DNA of 45,800 bases from CAZNHL01 sp964572965 (GTDB lineage Bacteria; Bacteroidota; Bacteroidia; Cytophagales; UBA9547), in contig CAZNHL010000035.1 of assembly GCA_964572965.1 (NCBI GenBank), positions 1 to 45,800 on the forward strand, in the 5' to 3' direction. Below the pieces are notes generated by a model. That model made no database searches. It saw only the letters and a list, made by a program, of their open reading frames with translations, and was not told the origin of the DNA. Below are positions 35,476 to 43,458 of the stretch, in pieces; positions within the stretch are counted from its first letter, which is position 1, and each line of letters opens with the position of its first letter. Made by a program: the position numbers and the translations under genes.

Positions 35476-36042
35476 TTAGTTCTTCACTCTCTCCACATAT
35501 TCACCGGTCTCCGTGTTGATCTTGATTCTCTCACCGATCTCCACAAAAGAAGGAATATTGATTGTTGCGCCGGTATCAATTGTTGCTGATTTTAATACCT
35601 TGCTTGATGCATCACTTTTAACAGCAGGTTCGGTGTAAGTCACTTCAACCTCAACATACATCGGAGGTTCTGCGAACACAGGCTTTTCCTCGTCATCAAA
35701 CTTCACCTGTACAATTGAATTTTCCTTCAGGTACTTCATAGAATCACCGAAAAGAACAATCGGCACAGGAACCTGTTCGAAAGTTTCAGGATGCATACAG
35801 ATCAGAGAATCGCTCTCCTGATATAAATATTGTAATTCACGGGTTTCAACTCTTACCAGATCAATTTTCTCGCCGGAGCGGAAGCGGATCTCACTTTGCT
35901 TACCGGTTTTAACGTTTTTACTTTTTACAGTATAAATTGCATTGCCTTTGCCGGGTGTAATGTGTGTATAATCAGTAACCATGATCAGTTCACCGTTATA
36001 TCTTAAAAAAGCACCTCTTGAGATGTCTGATGTAGTAGCCAT
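35476..36042 (-). CDS. efp: Elongation factor P
   Basis: A 188-residue translation factor that relieves ribosome stalling at polyproline stretches. The three-domain EF-P layout is clear: an N-terminal KOW-like domain with the tip loop TPGKGNA, and C-terminal OB folds ending INTETGEYVERV. The tip Lys (K32) is the residue that carries modifications in many bacteria. The length equals that of typical EF-P. A good promoter lies 28-58 bases upstream. Confidence 0.97.
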   Translation of the reverse strand: MATTSDISRGAFLRYNGELIMVTDYTHITPGKGNAIYTVKSKNVKTGKQSEIRFRSGEKIDLVRVETRELQYLYQESDSLICMHPETFEQVPVPIVLFGDSMKYLKENSIVQVKFDDEEKPVFAEPPMYVEVEVTYTEPAVKSDASSKVLKSATIDTGATINIPSFVEIGERIKINTETGEYVERVKN

Positions 36043-36069
36043 ATTAAATGAAATGTTTCAAATAGAATA

Positions 36070-36100
36070 CAAAGCTAATATCCTTAAGCGATTTAGCCAA
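36070..36100 (-). promoter_or_regulatory. Promoter of efp
   Basis: On the minus strand TAGCTTTG (36077-36070) matches TAnnTTTG. A TTG (36100-36098) sits 20 bases upstream as the minus-33 element. The start codon is 27 bases further on. Confidence 0.55.
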
Positions 36101-36398
36101 TTTTAAATCACAAAGAGGAAACAGACTTACCAGGTTTTTACTACAATTCATAAACTTTTAAGAAAATCCCCGGAAGTCTGTTTGTGAAAAAATTGCCATT
36201 AAACTTTAGCTTAGTAGTTAAGTAATAGACACGTGAGGATTTCTTCTCTGTCTTCCGGGCCGCTGATTACTGAGCGGAGCAAAAGACCGGAGTCTTATAC
36301 ATATATATTGCCATCAACCTCAGCGCTTATGAAATAAGAATAACCTGCGGCAGTCGAATACGATCAATGTTTAATTGATTGCTGAGGATAAGCTAAGG
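36101..36398. other. Intergenic region between efp and the hemerythrin operon
   Basis: With the efp promoter this leaves about 355 bases without a gene. It includes ACTGAGCGGAGC near 36272, resembling the REP-like repeats around 44.5-45.2 kb. No ORF or clear terminator is visible. Confidence 0.4.
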
Positions 36399-36869
36399 TT
36401 ATTTTGACAGCCAAAATTCATCAGGCCATTTTTCTCTCTTACAGGGTAGCAGATCGCATCCGGCAGCTATTTGTAAAAGTTCATCCCGTGAAATTTTTTC
36501 CTGTATTTCACTAAATAAAGTGTGATCTTCAAACCTGATGTGTTTTTCCAATAGCTCTTCCAGCGCGTTCAGAGCCTTAATAAGACTATCCTCTTTTTGG
36601 AGCAGTTTTCTGATCTTCCGGTGGTCTTTTAATGCCTGCTTCACCAGCTCATGGTCATTGCCCAAAAAGGGGAATATGATCTGTTCTTCTGTTTGCTGAT
36701 GTGCATGTAGATAATGAGTATAAAACCACTGGCAATACTTCCTGATACGCATTGGTTCAACGTCTTTACTCAAGCCCGTTCGTATATGCCCGCAAAACGA
36801 CAAAAAGAGGTGATGATCCGTACTGAAAACACCAAAAGCCTTTTGAAATGTGGAGACCGATACAGCCAT
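36399..36869 (-). CDS. Hemerythrin-like HHE-domain protein
   Basis: A 156-residue four-helix protein whose spaced His and Glu residues could hold a di-iron site: DHHLFLSF, HAHQQTEEQIIFPFL, DHRKIRKLL and EKHIRFEDHTLF. Such domains bind oxygen or nitric oxide or sense iron. It is the last gene of the Rrf2-linked operon, 3 bases after DUF488, fitting a role in nitrosative or iron-sulfur stress. Confidence 0.88.
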   Translation of the reverse strand: MAVSVSTFQKAFGVFSTDHHLFLSFCGHIRTGLSKDVEPMRIRKYCQWFYTHYLHAHQQTEEQIIFPFLGNDHELVKQALKDHRKIRKLLQKEDSLIKALNALEELLEKHIRFEDHTLFSEIQEKISRDELLQIAAGCDLLPCKREKWPDEFWLSK

Positions 36870-36872
36870 TGA

Positions 36873-37226
36873 TTAACCTCCCTTCATTAACACATTTAAT
36901 AACACAACTGCATGGTTTATGGTAGTACTCTTAGCTCCATAAAGCAAACATACAGTAGTGCCGGCAGCCAATGTACGGAGCCTGTTCAGCTCATTTTTAT
37001 GTAACAGCAACTCTTGCTCATACGCCTCCCTGAACTTATCAAAACGCTCAGGCCTATGGTCAAACCATTTTCTGAGCTCAGGAGAAGGCGCTATTTCCTT
37101 ATTCCATTCATCTATAGCGGCATTGGCCTTGCTGATACCCCTTGGCCATAAGCGGTCTGCCAATAACCTGTAGCCATCATCTGCAACAGCAGTTTCATAA
37201 ACCCGTTTTATTTTAAATCCGCTCAT
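36873..37226 (-). CDS. DUF488 family protein
   Basis: A 117-residue protein with the DUF488 core: RVYE near the N terminus, LADRLWPRGISK, W.KEIAPSPELRKWFDHRPERFDKF, and CLLYGAKST. DUF488 proteins have an unknown role; they often lie near stress genes. Operon neighbours 3 and 10 bases away tie it to the RIC and hemerythrin proteins. Confidence 0.9.
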   Translation of the reverse strand: MSGFKIKRVYETAVADDGYRLLADRLWPRGISKANAAIDEWNKEIAPSPELRKWFDHRPERFDKFREAYEQELLLHKNELNRLRTLAAGTTVCLLYGAKSTTINHAVVLLNVLMKGG

Positions 37227-37236
37227 ACACGCTTCT

Positions 37237-37965
37237 TTAAAGGGTGTTCATTGATTTTTCAAGCTTAATAGCTTTCGGAAACAGAATATTATTCTCTAAA
37301 TGTATATGAAGGTGTAAATCCGCTTCAAACTCTTTCAGCAAAGCATATGTCACCTTATAAGTATTACAGGCATCAGCCGGAGGAGTATAATTATTGCTCA
37401 GCTCAGCAATCTTCCTGAAATGACCGCCTTCAGCCTCATGCTCGTGCATCATCATTGCAATAGGGTTTTCTACTGTTCCGAATGGCGGCGCAGCAGGTCT
37501 TATACCGGCCTCCTCAGCATCTGCCAGTTTTTTTACAAAAGGGAATAAAACCAACTCCTCTTTTACCATATGTGTAGCCAGCTCCGCAGCTGCCATACAG
37601 AATAACTCATTAATCTCGAGTAGTTCCGGGTGGACCGCTCCATGCACATCACATATTTTCTGAAGATATGGTATAATCTCCGTAGTCTTTTTTTCTACAT
37701 ACTTGTGATGCCTTTTTTCTATATAATCTGCCAGCAAATCAGCAGGCCATAACTGATAATCTATTCCGTTATTACCTTCTTCCTGCATGGCAAGTGCCAG
37801 AGCTGTTGTCAAAGCAGACTGTGCAATACCTTTTTCCTTACAGGCATTACCGACAGTCCTGTTGCCATTACAACAGAAATCAATCCCAAATGAACTGAAT
37901 ACAGCCGCAGTGCGGTAATCCTTTGCCACTACTTCTCCAATAATACTTTCATCTGTAATATTCAT
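37237..37965 (-). CDS. ric: Iron-sulfur cluster repair di-iron protein (RIC/ScdA/YtfE)
   Basis: A 242-residue protein. The N-terminal DUF542 (ScdA_N) domain includes FSSFGIDFCCNGN with paired cysteines C31-C32. The C-terminal hemerythrin domain has repeated His/Glu motifs (HKYVEKKTTEI, HMVKEELVLFPF, HEHEAEGGHF, HLHIHLENNILFP). RIC proteins repair iron-sulfur clusters damaged by nitric oxide or peroxide. The Rrf2 regulator upstream with a shared operator fits NO-inducible control. Confidence 0.94.
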   Translation of the reverse strand: MNITDESIIGEVVAKDYRTAAVFSSFGIDFCCNGNRTVGNACKEKGIAQSALTTALALAMQEEGNNGIDYQLWPADLLADYIEKRHHKYVEKKTTEIIPYLQKICDVHGAVHPELLEINELFCMAAAELATHMVKEELVLFPFVKKLADAEEAGIRPAAPPFGTVENPIAMMMHEHEAEGGHFRKIAELSNNYTPPADACNTYKVTYALLKEFEADLHLHIHLENNILFPKAIKLEKSMNTL

Positions 37966-37972
37966 ATACCTA

Positions 37973-38440
37973 TCATTTTAATGTATTTTCATGCGTAGCC
38001 TGACTCGGCGACTTAAACAAAGTAATTCCAAACACCGTCAGGCAAAGAACCTTCAGCAACTCCATACCAACATAATAAAAGTGATTATTGGATGGGTGCA
38101 CATCCTGATGATTGATAATCATTTCGGCCCTGGCATCAAGTGCAGGAAGCAGCCATACTGTCTGAATGATTAAAATCAGCAATACTATCAGATAAAGGAT
38201 ATTTTGTTTCCTGAAAACCCTGTCACTGGCATAAATCAGGTTCACGCTGATAGCAAGCGACAATACCCATTCAACTTTATTAAGAGTACCAAAGACCAGT
38301 CGCCCGATACCGAGCCCCAAAGGCAAAGTAATACCCGGTGCCTGAAACTTCAGCGGAGCTTCCAGAAAGCTGATTCCGGCCACAAAACCCACCCATAAAA
38401 ACACAGCAGCAGCAACTACAGGAAGTCTAACTAAAGTCAT
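37973..38440 (-). CDS. Four-helix membrane protein, first gene of the Rrf2-linked operon
   Basis: A 155-residue protein with about four hydrophobic helices (near 5-25, 45-70, 78-98 and 125-145) and no soluble domain; it resembles DUF4149-like proteins. It is the promoter-proximal gene of the operon, 14 bases after the second Rrf2 operator's end (38454). A nitric-oxide-related membrane role is inferred only from context. Confidence 0.75.
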   Translation of the reverse strand: MTLVRLPVVAAAVFLWVGFVAGISFLEAPLKFQAPGITLPLGLGIGRLVFGTLNKVEWVLSLAISVNLIYASDRVFRKQNILYLIVLLILIIQTVWLLPALDARAEMIINHQDVHPSNNHFYYVGMELLKVLCLTVFGITLFKSPSQATHENTLK

Positions 38441-38453
38441 AACAGAGTATATT

Positions 38454-38485
38454 AAAATTAGAGGACAAAAATATCCTTTATTGTT
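38454..38485 (-). promoter_or_regulatory. Rrf2-type operator over the operon promoter
   Basis: On the minus strand the core is AAAGGA-TATTTTTG-TCC. The 12-base arms match at 9 of 12 positions around an 8-base spacer, and the spacer itself is TATTTTTG, a minus-7 box (TAnnTTTG). The same architecture lies upstream of the rrf2 gene. Confidence 0.65.
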
Positions 38486-38495
38486 GCAAATTTTT

Positions 38496-38930
38496 TTACT
38501 GTTTTAAGAATGTCAACCCCACACTCACACCATTGGCCAGTTCTTTCAGACTGGTATTTTCAAGCATGCTTTTTAGGTCGTTTCTGATAGCCTTAAACTT
38601 ATCATGTACAGGGCACGGCTTTAATTCATTACAGTTTTTTAGTCCAAGGCCACAGCCACGATAAATACTGTCACCGTCAATAGCCGAAACAATATGGCTC
38701 AGCTTAATCTTCGGCAAGTTCTTCTTTTCTATTTCGAAACCGCCATTAGGACCCTTCACAGAATTGATGATCCCTTCACGGGATAATTGCTGTAAAATTT
38801 TTGCTGTAAAAGCTTCAGGTGAGTCTATGGCTTTCGCAGTATCTTTCAGGCTCACCTTCCTGTCAAGCAACGATTGCTCACTTATATAGATAGCGGCCCT
38901 TATTCCGTATTCACAAGCCTTTGAAAACAT
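38496..38930 (-). CDS. Rrf2-family iron-sulfur-type regulator (NsrR/IscR-like)
   Basis: A 144-residue winged-helix regulator: SKACEYGIRAAIYI N terminus, the SPEAFTAKILQQLSREGI recognition helix and SVKGPNGGF. Three cysteines, C93, C100 and C106 (GCGLGLKNCNELKPC), can ligate an iron-sulfur cluster as in NsrR and IscR; their spacing is x6 then x5. A cluster destroyed by nitric oxide would release the repressor. Its own promoter and that of the downstream operon carry the same dyad, so it probably controls both. Confidence 0.92.
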   Translation of the reverse strand: MFSKACEYGIRAAIYISEQSLLDRKVSLKDTAKAIDSPEAFTAKILQQLSREGIINSVKGPNGGFEIEKKNLPKIKLSHIVSAIDGDSIYRGCGLGLKNCNELKPCPVHDKFKAIRNDLKSMLENTSLKELANGVSVGLTFLKQ

Positions 38931-38963
38931 CTTTTATTTCCTTTCTGGTAAATTTAAAGAGAA

Positions 38964-38995
38964 AATAATAAAAGACAAAATTATCCTTTATTATT
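38964..38995 (-). promoter_or_regulatory. Rrf2-type operator over its own promoter
   Basis: The 12-base arms AATAATAAAAGA and TCCTTTATTATT are complementary at 11 of 12 positions, separated by 8 bases. On the minus strand the spacer reads TAATTTTG, an exact TAnnTTTG minus-7 box. The rrf2 start is 34 bases further on. Confidence 0.75.
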
Positions 38996-39073
38996 GCTTG
39001 TGTGGCTTAGGGTAACTGTACTTGCAGAGGAATGAGGTCAATCTGATGGCTTTTGATAATAAGACACACAAAA

Positions 39074-39102
39074 AATATGGGCTGTTTTATACAGCCCATA
39101 TT
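39074..39102 (-). terminator. Terminator of the DUF2188-LRAT-zinc-ribbon operon
   Basis: AATATGGGCTGT / ACAGCCCATATT stem with a 5-base loop, followed on the minus strand by a T-run, about 20 bases after the last stop codon of the operon. Confidence 0.88.
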
Positions 39103-39123
39103 AATTAAGTAACAGGATGAGAT

Positions 39124-39342
39124 TTATCTTCCTAATTTCTTAAAAGCATTTTCTAAGTCTTTAAAAGATCTATTAATATCGTTAATTACTTTTTGATTGT
39201 TAGCACCACCCTTTAGCTGTATTGCCTGACCACAAGAACATCTTATCAATGCTTGTCTGCTAATCTGATTCAATGAAACAGAAATTTGTCTTTTACAATC
39301 CGGACAGTCAATTTTGACGGTTTGTTTTCCGATATCCATCAT
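39124..39342 (-). CDS. Small zinc-ribbon protein
   Basis: A 72-residue protein with CPDC (C13, C16) and CSCG (C35, C37), a likely zinc knuckle. A charged helical tail follows (NDINRSFKDLENAFKKLGR). It could bind nucleic acid or the neighbouring LRAT-like protein. It is the last gene of a three-gene unit, 19 bases after the LRAT-like gene. No homologue recognised. Confidence 0.7.
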   Translation of the reverse strand: MMDIGKQTVKIDCPDCKRQISVSLNQISRQALIRCSCGQAIQLKGGANNQKVINDINRSFKDLENAFKKLGR

Positions 39343-39361
39343 AAGTTTAAGGTTTAAAGTT

Positions 39362-39781
39362 TTACAATTGTCCGATTACAAAGGCTATTCCCGCAATAGC
39401 CAATAATCCTACACCTACATTCGCCTGCCTGCTTTCAATTCTATGATACTGGACATCATTTGCAAAGCTTTCACAGTTATAATTCGTCAAGTGATAAGGC
39501 GTGTGCAGTTTGCTCATTGCATATTGTACAAGATCAATTCTTGAGTAATTAGGTCTTGGTTTAAATCTTTCTGTACGGGTTATTTGTGTAACGCCAGAAA
39601 AAAACGCATCGGCAGTTACAGTTCTGACACCAACATTTTCTTTGTTTTCTATAAACCAGTGATTACCGCTATAAAAACCTAAGTAAATAGCATGATGCTG
39701 GATAAAATTAAACGAGCTCTTTGGCACAACAACCCTGTCGCCAATAGCTAATTGATTTAGAATCGAGTAAAATTTATTCAT
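39362..39781 (-). CDS. LRAT-like (NlpC/P60-superfamily) thiol enzyme with C-terminal membrane anchor
   Basis: A 139-residue protein with the LRAT/HRASLS plan. First His H30 in QHHAIYLGFY, second His H41 in NHWFI, and Cys C103 in NYNCESFANDV, the family's NCExFA box. Residues about 121-138 form one membrane helix (NVGVGLLAIAGIAFVIG). LRAT-type enzymes act as phospholipase/acyltransferases on lipids, and the anchor would place this one at a membrane. It sits between a DUF2188 gene and a zinc-ribbon gene, divergent from an XRE-ImmA-PIN module. A defence or toxin role is possible but unproven. Confidence 0.78.
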   Translation of the reverse strand: MNKFYSILNQLAIGDRVVVPKSSFNFIQHHAIYLGFYSGNHWFIENKENVGVRTVTADAFFSGVTQITRTERFKPRPNYSRIDLVQYAMSKLHTPYHLTNYNCESFANDVQYHRIESRQANVGVGLLAIAGIAFVIGQL

Positions 39782-39804
39782 AAGCTGTTTTAAGTTTAAA
39801 AATT

Positions 39805-40029
39805 TTAGCCTTTAATAGTTTTAGGGTCGTGACCATACGAATCTTTTTGCCTGATTTTGCCATCCCGTCCATGGACTACAAGATCAGAAGCATTGTTCTT
39901 CGCAATTTCTTTACCGTATTCAATTGCTTGTTTTTGAGTATCCAGTACCTTACTGGCTCTTTCGTTTCCTGATACTACAACAGCCCAGCCTGCTGGTCTT
40001 TGAGTAATGTGTACATCTTTGTTCTTCAT
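39805..40029 (-). CDS. DUF2188 protein
   Basis: A 74-residue protein with the DUF2188 pattern: HITQRPAGWAVVVSGNERASKV, TQKQAIEYGKEIAKN and LVVHGRDGKIRQKDSYG, which is a small beta-alpha fold. The ATG at 40029 is preferred; an ATG 3 codons upstream is possible. First gene of the unit, with a promoter element shared with the divergent regulator. Function of DUF2188 is unknown. Confidence 0.85.
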   Translation of the reverse strand: MKNKDVHITQRPAGWAVVVSGNERASKVLDTQKQAIEYGKEIAKNNASDLVVHGRDGKIRQKDSYGHDPKTIKG

Positions 40030-40059
40030 AAAAAACATATTTTTGAATTATAACTACTG

Positions 40060-40219
40060 GTTTACAAAAATGGTTCCATAAATATATTTTGTAAACTAAA
40101 TATGTCAACATGTCAGAGTGGCATGACATAATAAAAATATGCCAGATATAAATGATGTACAATATGTCAGAATAAAAATAAGTTGACAGTTATATGATTT
40201 TTATACTAGTTTTGTAAAC
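40060..40219. promoter_or_regulatory. Shared divergent regulatory region of the LRAT and XRE-ImmA-PIN units
   Basis: TTTTGTAAAC occurs three times: 40060-40069 (minus strand), 40087-40096 and 40210-40219 (plus). The last overlaps TAGTTTTG (40207-40214), a minus-7 box for the regulator, with TTG 21 bases upstream. The first overlaps CATTTTTG, near-consensus on the minus strand for the DUF2188 gene. ATGTCA/TGACAT half-sites at 40102, 40110, 40124 and 40164 lie between. Likely operators of the XRE-ImmA protein. Confidence 0.6.
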
Positions 40220-40270
40220 CATTACATTTGAAATACTGTTAAAAGTAACAGGACTAACAATGTGTGAACT

Positions 40271-41332
40271 ATGAGCAACATACATTTTTCAGAACGTTTT
40301 AAATCAGCCAGAATACTTAACGGGTTTTCCCTTCAGGATTTAGCAGACAAGCTTGGGAACAGGGTTACGCGCCAGGCATTGCATAAATATGAGAAAGGAG
40401 AAGTAACCCCAGACAGTGAAATGATGGGCTATTTGTGTGAAGCCTTAAACCTACGCCCTGATTTTTTCCAAAGGCCGAACAATATCGAATTAGGTGAAAT
40501 CTCTTTTAGAAAACTTCAAAAGCTTCCTGCAAAGGAAAATAGCCGTCTGGTTGAGTATACCAAAGATGTTGTGTCACGCTATATTGAAATTGAAGAAATT
40601 CTCGGAATTGAAACTTCTTTTGACAGAAGCTTATCAAAAAACGAAATCAATACCAAGGCTGATATTGAAGAAATTGCCATTGCTTTGCGTACCAAAAAAT
40701 GGAACCTGGGTTCAGACCCTATTTCAAACGTGATCGAATTGCTTGAAGCCAATCATATAAAAGTTGTTGAAGTAGAATCAGAAGATAGTTTTGACGGTAT
40801 GTCAACTTTCGTTAATGGCGCTATTCCAATCATTGTATTAAACACCAGCAAACTAAAATCACTTGATCGTAAACGTTTCACAGCATTACATGAGCTGGGG
40901 CATCTTGTATTAAACATAAAACACCTACCTGATAAAACTCAGGAAAGCTTTTGCCATTACTTTGCTGCAGCTATGCTTTTCCCGCGTGAAGCAGCTGAAA
41001 GAGAATTGGGCAAACACCGTTCTAAATTGCTGTTACCGGAATTGGGTTTATTGAAACAACAATACGGAATCTCCATTCAGGCTATGATTTACCGTCTGAG
41101 AGATTTGGGAATCATTACTGACAGCTACTTAAAACAATTGTATTTTTATATCAACCAACAAGGCTATAAAGTAAATGAACCATACGCTTATTCAGGAAAT
41201 GAGGGTTCTCATAGATTTATTCAATTAATTTTCAGAGCTTTGGCCGAAGATTTAATTTCTATGAGCAAAGCAGCTGCCCTGAACAATCAGAAGCTTGCCG
41301 AATTCAGGAATAAACTAACAGCTATTGAATGA
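40271..41332 (+). CDS. XRE regulator with ImmA/IrrE metalloprotease domain
   Basis: A 353-residue fusion. Residues about 5-68 form an XRE helix-turn-helix (FSERFKSARILNGFSLQDLA, RQALHKYEKGEV). A linker follows, then a COG2856 metallopeptidase with zinc motif HELGH at 207-211. ImmA-type proteases cleave repressors to induce mobile elements; fused forms may regulate themselves. The following PIN gene overlaps this stop by 4 bases (ATGA), so the two are translationally coupled, a known COG2856-PIN pairing. Its promoter region is shared with the divergent LRAT operon. Confidence 0.93.
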   Translation: MSNIHFSERFKSARILNGFSLQDLADKLGNRVTRQALHKYEKGEVTPDSEMMGYLCEALNLRPDFFQRPNNIELGEISFRKLQKLPAKENSRLVEYTKDVVSRYIEIEEILGIETSFDRSLSKNEINTKADIEEIAIALRTKKWNLGSDPISNVIELLEANHIKVVEVESEDSFDGMSTFVNGAIPIIVLNTSKLKSLDRKRFTALHELGHLVLNIKHLPDKTQESFCHYFAAAMLFPREAAERELGKHRSKLLLPELGLLKQQYGISIQAMIYRLRDLGIITDSYLKQLYFYINQQGYKVNEPYAYSGNEGSHRFIQLIFRALAEDLISMSKAAALNNQKLAEFRNKLTAIE

Positions 41333-41841
41333 AAATTGCGGTTACAGATGCCAATATATTCATAGACATATTGGTTCTGGGATTAGATACTCACTTTTTT
41401 GCTTTGGAATTAGAAATACATACAACCTTAGATGTATTCAACGAGCTACTTCCTGAACAACAACAAATACTGAACATTTACAAATCAGTACATAAGCTTA
41501 CTGTGCATATACTTTCGCACTCAGAGCAGCATTTATTATTAGATCCCGATTTGCCACGTTCTCTTTCTTCCCCAGACAAATCAGTATTATTATTGGCTAA
41601 AAAACTGGATGCAATACTTCTGAGCGGTGACAAACCATTAAGAAATATTGCCAAAATAAAATGCATTGAATATCACGGTCTCATCTGGATTTTTGACCAG
41701 CTTGTTAAATCAGGAACACTAACAACCGACCTGGCTATTCCTAAACTTAAAACCCTTCAGGCATTGAACTTTATTTATCAAAATAGTAAAGAGTTAAATA
41801 CAGAAATTGAAAAAAGAATAAAGAGCTGGAGTAGTTTATAA
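41329..41841 (+). CDS. PIN-domain-like ribonuclease partner of XRE-ImmA
   Basis: A 170-residue protein with the four acidic residues of the PIN fold: D7 (VTDANIFIDIL), E39 (LDVFNELL), D83 (SPDKSVLLLA) and D101 (LSGDKPLR). PIN proteins cleave RNA and are common toxins. Start overlaps the upstream stop as ATGA. Computational surveys of toxin-antitoxin loci have described Xre-COG2856 proteins paired with PIN proteins; whether this pair is toxic is untested. Confidence 0.85.
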   Translation: MKIAVTDANIFIDILVLGLDTHFFALELEIHTTLDVFNELLPEQQQILNIYKSVHKLTVHILSHSEQHLLLDPDLPRSLSSPDKSVLLLAKKLDAILLSGDKPLRNIAKIKCIEYHGLIWIFDQLVKSGTLTTDLAIPKLKTLQALNFIYQNSKELNTEIEKRIKSWSSL

Positions 41842-41872
41842 CCTAATTTTAAAATCTAATTCACTTTTAGAG

Positions 41873-42018
41873 GTGGTGTCATGGTCTTTCGACCTGACAC
41901 ATGTATGAATAAATATTCCATCATCCTTAACTGAAAGCGAATGATTACCGTGAGTATTTTGGTTAAATCGGTTTTGCTAAGTTAGTGAGAAGTATCGGGT
42001 CGAAAGACCCGACACCAC
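41873..42018. repeat. Paired REP-like hairpins in inverted orientation
   Basis: Arm 1 (41873-41893) begins GTGGTGTC and continues GGTCTTTCGAC; arm 2 (41999-42018) is its near-perfect reverse complement. Each arm also folds alone: GGTC-TTTC-GACC extended by GTGTCA/TGACAC, and CGGGTC-GAAA-GACCCG. This resembles REP/BIME units that RAYT transposases mobilise. Non-coding. Confidence 0.7.
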
Positions 42019-42114
42019 GGGAAGGTCTCGAACCTACCTGCCAGGCATTAACTTGGGTTTCTGTCCAAACACACGTTGATACCTGTGCATCACCAACAAT
42101 GCTTATCCTTCTTA

Positions 42115-43374
42115 CTATGTCGTCATTAGGGTTTGTAAGCTTTCGATTTTAGTTTGTAGTTCGTCAAAAGTCAATATTTCTACATCACGACAATTGCTTC
42201 TAAATAATTCAAATGAGTATTTCTGATTATCAGCCAAGTCTGAAGTTGAACCAATTAAAACAACACATTTCGAATTAAATGTTTCAAAATTGCCTTTACT
42301 TTTAACTTTTGTGGCATAAAATTCTTTTTGAAAATTGTCCCGTTGATTTAAAACTTGAACTATACAACCAGTCAAGTCTTTAGTTGCACTAAAAACGTCT
42401 TCGCCTCTATAAGGGCTATTGTCAAGTAATTTCGTTTTATGTGTTTTGAGTTCTAGAAATGAGACGTTATTACTCAAACTATTCTTAATTAAAAAATCAT
42501 TGAATTTCCCATTCTGATTATCAATTGTTTTCCCACCCACATAGGCTTCTCTTTTAAACAAAATAACTGGTTGAGCAAAAATCGAAGAGAAAATCCAGCT
42601 ATTATCTTTCAAAAACTCTTGCCATTGTTTTTCAAGGCTATCACCATCAGTTTTAAGAGCCATTAACTCTTTATACTTTTTAAGAGTTTCTTGAATATAC
42701 TTTATGTCGACTATTTCTTTGGTTTTTGATAGGGCCGTTTTTGACAAAAAATCTGTTCCTATAGACAATTTATCAAAGAGGTCTTTAATAGCATTCTTGT
42801 CAGCATCTGAAAATTCGTCAATGCTATTTCCCCAAGATGCAAGAGAATTAGCCAAAGCATCTGCTATATATGTTTTTGCTGGTTTCGAAATCGTCTTCGG
42901 AAATATTTCATGGAGAGTTATCTGAAGAATAAAGTCAACTTCTGCTTTATTCTTTTTAAAAACGCTTTTAAATGCATTGAGTAATGTTTCTAAAGCCATT
43001 TCATTCAGATATAACTTTTTATTTGGAGCGTCGAACTCAACTTTTCCTCCCTTTTCAATTATAACTTCTTCAAATTTATAATGTGCTTCAATAAAATCTA
43101 CAAAAGGGTACATTGGTTTTGTAAATCCCCAACCGAAACTATCTGCTTTAAAAACTGCAACAGGAAGCTTTCCTTTGAAACCTATATATGAAAACTTTTT
43201 AATTGTATCATATTTAGGACCTCCTTCAAAACCTCTTGGATAATGTATAATTAAGTCTTTGTCTTTATATACCTCTCTTGATATTTGATTTATCTTTTTT
43301 TCGGTATCAATATAATCATAGACCTTTTTGGTCTTAATATCGCTGACTAGTTTTTCCCCTTTAAAATCTGCCAT
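42115..43374 (-). CDS. sduA: Shedu anti-phage nuclease (SduA, DUF4263)
   Basis: A 419-residue stand-alone defence protein. The C-terminal DUF4263 domain (about 245-415) includes EKQWQEFLKDNSWIFSSIFA, then a PD-(D/E)xK nuclease motif with D293 (FNDFLIKN), E308-x-K310 (SFLELKTHK) and Q340, and a Rossmann-like tail (VVLIGSTSDL, EILTFDELQ). The N-terminal about 240 residues would be the sensing part, as in other Shedu proteins. Shedu systems restrict phages by nuclease activity. It is flanked by REP-like palindromes and MNT-HEPN and PIN genes, a defence-island setting. Confidence 0.85.
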   Translation of the reverse strand: MADFKGEKLVSDIKTKKVYDYIDTEKKINQISREVYKDKDLIIHYPRGFEGGPKYDTIKKFSYIGFKGKLPVAVFKADSFGWGFTKPMYPFVDFIEAHYKFEEVIIEKGGKVEFDAPNKKLYLNEMALETLLNAFKSVFKKNKAEVDFILQITLHEIFPKTISKPAKTYIADALANSLASWGNSIDEFSDADKNAIKDLFDKLSIGTDFLSKTALSKTKEIVDIKYIQETLKKYKELMALKTDGDSLEKQWQEFLKDNSWIFSSIFAQPVILFKREAYVGGKTIDNQNGKFNDFLIKNSLSNNVSFLELKTHKTKLLDNSPYRGEDVFSATKDLTGCIVQVLNQRDNFQKEFYATKVKSKGNFETFNSKCVVLIGSTSDLADNQKYSFELFRSNCRDVEILTFDELQTKIESLQTLMTT

Positions 43375-43458
43375 ATATTTTGATTTTACTTATTTTGCCA
43401 AAACGTGACATATAACATTGTATTTACAAGCAATTCCCCAAATTCAAGTAAAGACAAT

